This document shows, in pieces, positions 32,949 through 35,312 of a stretch of 35,312 nt of DNA. The notes below the pieces were generated by a model, which did not search any database, was not told the DNA's origin, and saw only the letters and a program-made list of their open reading frames with translations. Made by a program: the position numbers and the translations under genes. The DNA is from Clostridium sp. SM-530-WT-3G (GTDB lineage Bacteria; Bacillota; Clostridia; Clostridiales; Clostridiaceae). The stretch spans positions 1 to 35,312 of the forward strand of contig NZ_JABAGC010000037.1 of assembly GCF_012843905.1 (NCBI RefSeq). The letters run 5' to 3'. Position 1 is the first letter of the stretch. Each line of letters starts with the position of its first letter.

Positions 32949-33170
32949 ATGAATATAAATAGTTTAAGTTATGGAGAAAAAGGAATTATAAAAAACATAG
33001 AAGGTAATTCAAAACTTGTTAAGAGATTGTTTGCTCTTGGATGTATTGAAGGAACAGAAGTACAGCTTAAGAGAACTGCACCACTTGGGGATCCAATTAT
33101 AATAAATGTTAGAGGTTTTGACTTAGCTATAAGAAAAAAGGATGCAGAAAGTATAAAAATAGCAAGATAA
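32949..33170 (+). CDS. feoA: Ferrous iron transport protein A
   Basis: 73-residue cytoplasmic SH3-like protein that supports FeoB. GEKGIIKNIEGNSKLVKRLFALGCIEGTEV (read in two halves) and LGDPIIINVRGFDLAIRKKDA are the FeoA core. GGGGGG six bases upstream of the ATG. First gene of the Fur-controlled operon, 69 bases before feoB. Confidence 0.93.
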   Translation: MNINSLSYGEKGIIKNIEGNSKLVKRLFALGCIEGTEVQLKRTAPLGDPIIINVRGFDLAIRKKDAESIKIAR

Positions 33171-33239
33171 AAGTTTAAGTATATTGTTATAGAAATTTAA
33201 TAATATTGAATATAGATTAAATAAAGGAGGGACTTATTA

Positions 33240-35003
33240 ATGATAAATGTAGCTTTATTAGGTAACCCTAATGTTGGAAAAACCACACTTTTTAATGCAC
33301 TGACTGGTTCTAATCAACATGTTGGTAACTGGCCAGGTGTTACAGTAGAAAAAAAAGAAGGGCATATGGGTGATATAAAAATTGTAGATTTACCAGGTAT
33401 ATATGCAATGGATACTTTTTCAAATGAAGAAAAGGTATCAAAGGAATACTTGGAAAATGGAAATGTTGATGTTATTTTAAATATAGTAGATGCATCAAAT
33501 TTAAACAGAAATTTATATCTTACAACTCAGCTTAAACAATTTAATAAGCCAATTATATTAGCTCTTAATATGATTGATATATGTGAGAAAAAAGGAATAA
33601 TAATTGATTATAAGAAACTTAGTAAAGAATTAAATGTAGAAGTAATTCCAATTGTTGCAGGTAATAATATTGGAATAGATAAAATTGAAAAGAGATTAAA
33701 ACAAGGTGATTTTAAAGAATGTACTGAAAAAGATAAGTATGATTTTAATTCTGAAAAAGAAACATATATATTTATAGAAGATGTACTACATAAGTGTATA
33801 AAAAATGAAAAAGTTTTAAAGGAAAGTATTACAGAAAAAATTGATAAATATGTGCTAAATTCAGTACTTGCTTTTCCAATATTTATTGCTGTTGTAGCGT
33901 TAATGTTTGAAATTACGTTTTCTTGGGTTGGACAGCCGTTATCTGATTTATTAGATGGAATTTTAAATGATAACATAATACCATTTTTGCATAATATGCT
34001 TTCAGGTACATCACCATGGTTTAATTCACTTATAGTTGATGGAATTGTATCTGGTGTTGGTGGAATAATAGTATTATTACCAGTTATATTGGTTTTATTC
34101 ATTTGTATCACTTTCTTAGAAGACAGTGGATATATGGCAAGAGTAGCATTTATGATGGATAAATTAATGAGAAAAATGGGGCTTTCAGGTAAAGCATTTA
34201 TTCCTATGATAATAGGATTTGGATGTACAGTACCAGCAATAATGGCAGCAAGAACTCTTGAAAGTGAAAAAGATAGAAAACTTACAGCTTTATTAGTTCC
34301 TTTTATGTCATGTAATGCTAGATTACCTATTTATGCAATGTTTGCAGCAGTATTTTTTGAATCACATAGAGGTCTTGTAGTAGCATCATTATATTTATTA
34401 GGTATAGTTGTTGCATTTATATTAGGAGTGTTACTAAAAGGGACATATTTCAAAAAAGATGAAGAACCATTTATTATTGAAATTCCAGAATATAAGATTC
34501 CCAAATTAGCTTCTTTATATAGAGCTACAAAGGATAAATCTATGGGATTTTTGAAGAAGGCAGGAACTATAATATTTGCTATGACTGTAGTTATATGGTT
34601 CTTATCAAACTTTAATATGACTGGAATGGTTGGAGAAGTTAATGATAGTATTTTAGCAGCTATTGGAACAGTGATTGCACCATTTTTTGCGCCTCTTGGA
34701 TTTGGAAATTGGCAAAGTGCAGTATCTTTAATATCTGGTCTTTTAGCAAAAGAAACTGTTTTATCATCTATGGAAGTTATTTTTGGTGGAGATTTAAGTC
34801 TTATACTTCCAATGCATTTTACTCAAATTTCTGCATATGCATTTTTAGTATTTGTATTACTTTATACACCTTGTGTATCAACACTAGGAACTATGAAGAA
34901 AGAATTTGGAGCTAAGTTTATGATGGTTTCAATTGTATTTCAGCTTGCTATAGCATACACGGTATCATTCTTAGTATTTAATATAGGAAGTTTTATATTT
35001 TAA
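33240..35003 (+). CDS. feoB: Ferrous iron transporter B
   Basis: GTP-dependent Fe2+ importer in the cytoplasmic membrane. 587 residues: N-terminal G domain with GNPNVGKTTLF (8-18), the GNWPGVTVEKKEG switch (about 31-43), DLPGIY (about 51) and NMID (about 115), then a helical spacer and about eight membrane helices with the two gate regions (GFGCTVPAIMAARTL, and the later GNWQSAVSLISGLLAKET). Shorter than E. coli FeoB (about 770) mainly in the spacer and C-terminal part, as in many Firmicutes. AAAGGAGG precedes the ATG. Followed by its Cys-rich accessory gene. Confidence 0.95.
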   Translation: MINVALLGNPNVGKTTLFNALTGSNQHVGNWPGVTVEKKEGHMGDIKIVDLPGIYAMDTFSNEEKVSKEYLENGNVDVILNIVDASNLNRNLYLTTQLKQFNKPIILALNMIDICEKKGIIIDYKKLSKELNVEVIPIVAGNNIGIDKIEKRLKQGDFKECTEKDKYDFNSEKETYIFIEDVLHKCIKNEKVLKESITEKIDKYVLNSVLAFPIFIAVVALMFEITFSWVGQPLSDLLDGILNDNIIPFLHNMLSGTSPWFNSLIVDGIVSGVGGIIVLLPVILVLFICITFLEDSGYMARVAFMMDKLMRKMGLSGKAFIPMIIGFGCTVPAIMAARTLESEKDRKLTALLVPFMSCNARLPIYAMFAAVFFESHRGLVVASLYLLGIVVAFILGVLLKGTYFKKDEEPFIIEIPEYKIPKLASLYRATKDKSMGFLKKAGTIIFAMTVVIWFLSNFNMTGMVGEVNDSILAAIGTVIAPFFAPLGFGNWQSAVSLISGLLAKETVLSSMEVIFGGDLSLILPMHFTQISAYAFLVFVLLYTPCVSTLGTMKKEFGAKFMMVSIVFQLAIAYTVSFLVFNIGSFIF

Positions 35004-35036
35004 TGTTTATCTAATATTAGAAAGGTAGATGTTTGT

Positions 35037-35192
35037 ATGGAAATATTAATTGCAGGATTAATTCTTATATTTGCAATATGGATAATTGCTAAATCTTTAA
35101 AGAAATCGTCTGAAGGAAAGTGCAGCGGTGGCTGTAGTGGATGTTCCCAAAAGAATCAATGTAATAGTAATAACAATATCATAATAAAATAG
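35037..35192 (+). CDS. FeoB-associated Cys-rich membrane protein
   Basis: 51 residues: one membrane helix (ILIAGLILIFAIWIIA), a basic stretch (KSLKKSS), then a cysteine motif C-SGG-C-SG-C with a further cysteine a few residues on, and a polar Asn-rich tail. This is the layout of the small FeoB-associated proteins (the FeoC-replacing type in Firmicutes), thought to help FeoB handle iron or sense redox state. It lies 33 bases after feoB with AAAGG upstream, and it is the last gene of the operon. Confidence 0.85.
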   Translation: MEILIAGLILIFAIWIIAKSLKKSSEGKCSGGCSGCSQKNQCNSNNNIIIK

Positions 35193-35198
35193 AGTTTA

Positions 35199-35239
35199 AA
35201 GAGGTTATACATATATAATATGTATAGCTTCTTCTTTTT
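35199..35239 (+). terminator. Terminator of the feo operon
   Basis: AAGAGGTTATACATA (35199-35213) and TATGTATAGCTTCTT (35219-35233), 15 bp with two G-U pairs, then CTTTTT. The intron begins two bases after the last T. Confidence 0.92.
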
Positions 35240-35240
35240 G

Positions 35241-35312
35241 GTGTGCCCAGCATGGGCACGTGCTAATCGGTGAAAGTCCGTTACGGGGGCTGATAGTGCC
35301 AACCGCATAGCC
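35241..35312 (+). mobile_element. 5' end of a group II intron, probably IIC (partial)
   Basis: The sequence changes abruptly from A+T-rich to balanced composition and reads GTGTGCCCAGCATGGGC, then GGTGAAAGTCC and CAACCGCATAGCC. This is the standard start of bacterial group II intron domain I (GTGYG 5' splice site), close to the Oceanobacillus IIC intron, which starts GTGTGCCCGGCATGGGT with GGTGAGAGTCC. Location right after a terminator hairpin is the preference of IIC introns. The reverse transcriptase gene and 3' end lie outside the window. A defective copy cannot be excluded. Confidence 0.85.

Overview
The window is very A+T-rich, with dense AGGAGG-type ribosome binding sites, TTG and GTG starts, and short A/T intergenic gaps. 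It reads as chromosomal DNA from a Clostridium sensu stricto species, probably the butyricum/beijerinckii neighbourhood. That placement is inferred from a group B [FeFe] hydrogenase, a Feo iron-uptake operon with the small Cys-rich FeoB partner, a MecA-type PBP, and general codon use. No rRNA or tRNA gene, CRISPR array or prophage was seen.

Layout. (1) 1-5.3 kb: the end of a surface-glycan locus, with glucose-1-phosphate cytidylyltransferase, a CDP-glucose 4,6-dehydratase-like SDR enzyme and three glycosyltransferases, two of them paralogues. (2) 5.6-7.1 kb: the SelO protein AMPylase. (3) 7.4-11.75 kb: a MarR regulator followed by a heterodimeric ABC exporter, with a long operator palindrome on the marR promoter. 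(4) 11.9-15.8 kb: a D-2-hydroxyacid dehydrogenase, a T-box-like terminator leader, a minimal kinase-fold protein and a YjeM-type amino-acid permease. (5) 15.8-20.5 kb: a graveyard. It holds a start-compromised exported protein, an intact YtrA-type GntR regulator, an ABC ATPase that lost its Walker A half and is joined in frame (through a nonsense codon) to a beheaded permease, and a two-copy secreted protein broken by frameshifts and a stop. (6) 20.7-26.7 kb: a very unusual Cys/Gly-rich mini-protein, then housekeeping genes rluB, an RpiR regulator, cca and a class B PBP. (7) 26.7-30.5 kb, mostly minus strand: group B [FeFe] hydrogenase, cold-shock protein, NUDIX hydrolase and a small acidic protein, with a plus-strand cell-wall-binding-repeat protein between them. 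(8) 30.6-32.8 kb: NADAR protein, an unknown coiled-coil protein and an MscS channel. (9) 32.9-35.2 kb: Fur-box-controlled feoA-feoB-FeoB-associated protein. Its terminator is followed directly by the 5' end of a group II intron that runs off the right edge.

The clearest functional units are the CDP-sugar/glycosyltransferase locus, the self-regulated MarR-ABC exporter operon and the iron-regulated feo operon. The most noteworthy items are the group IIC-like intron placed exactly behind the feo terminator, the decayed fused ABC system, the broken tandem-domain secreted protein, the Cys/Gly-rich protein, and a 23-bp dispersed repeat found in three good copies plus one divergent copy.
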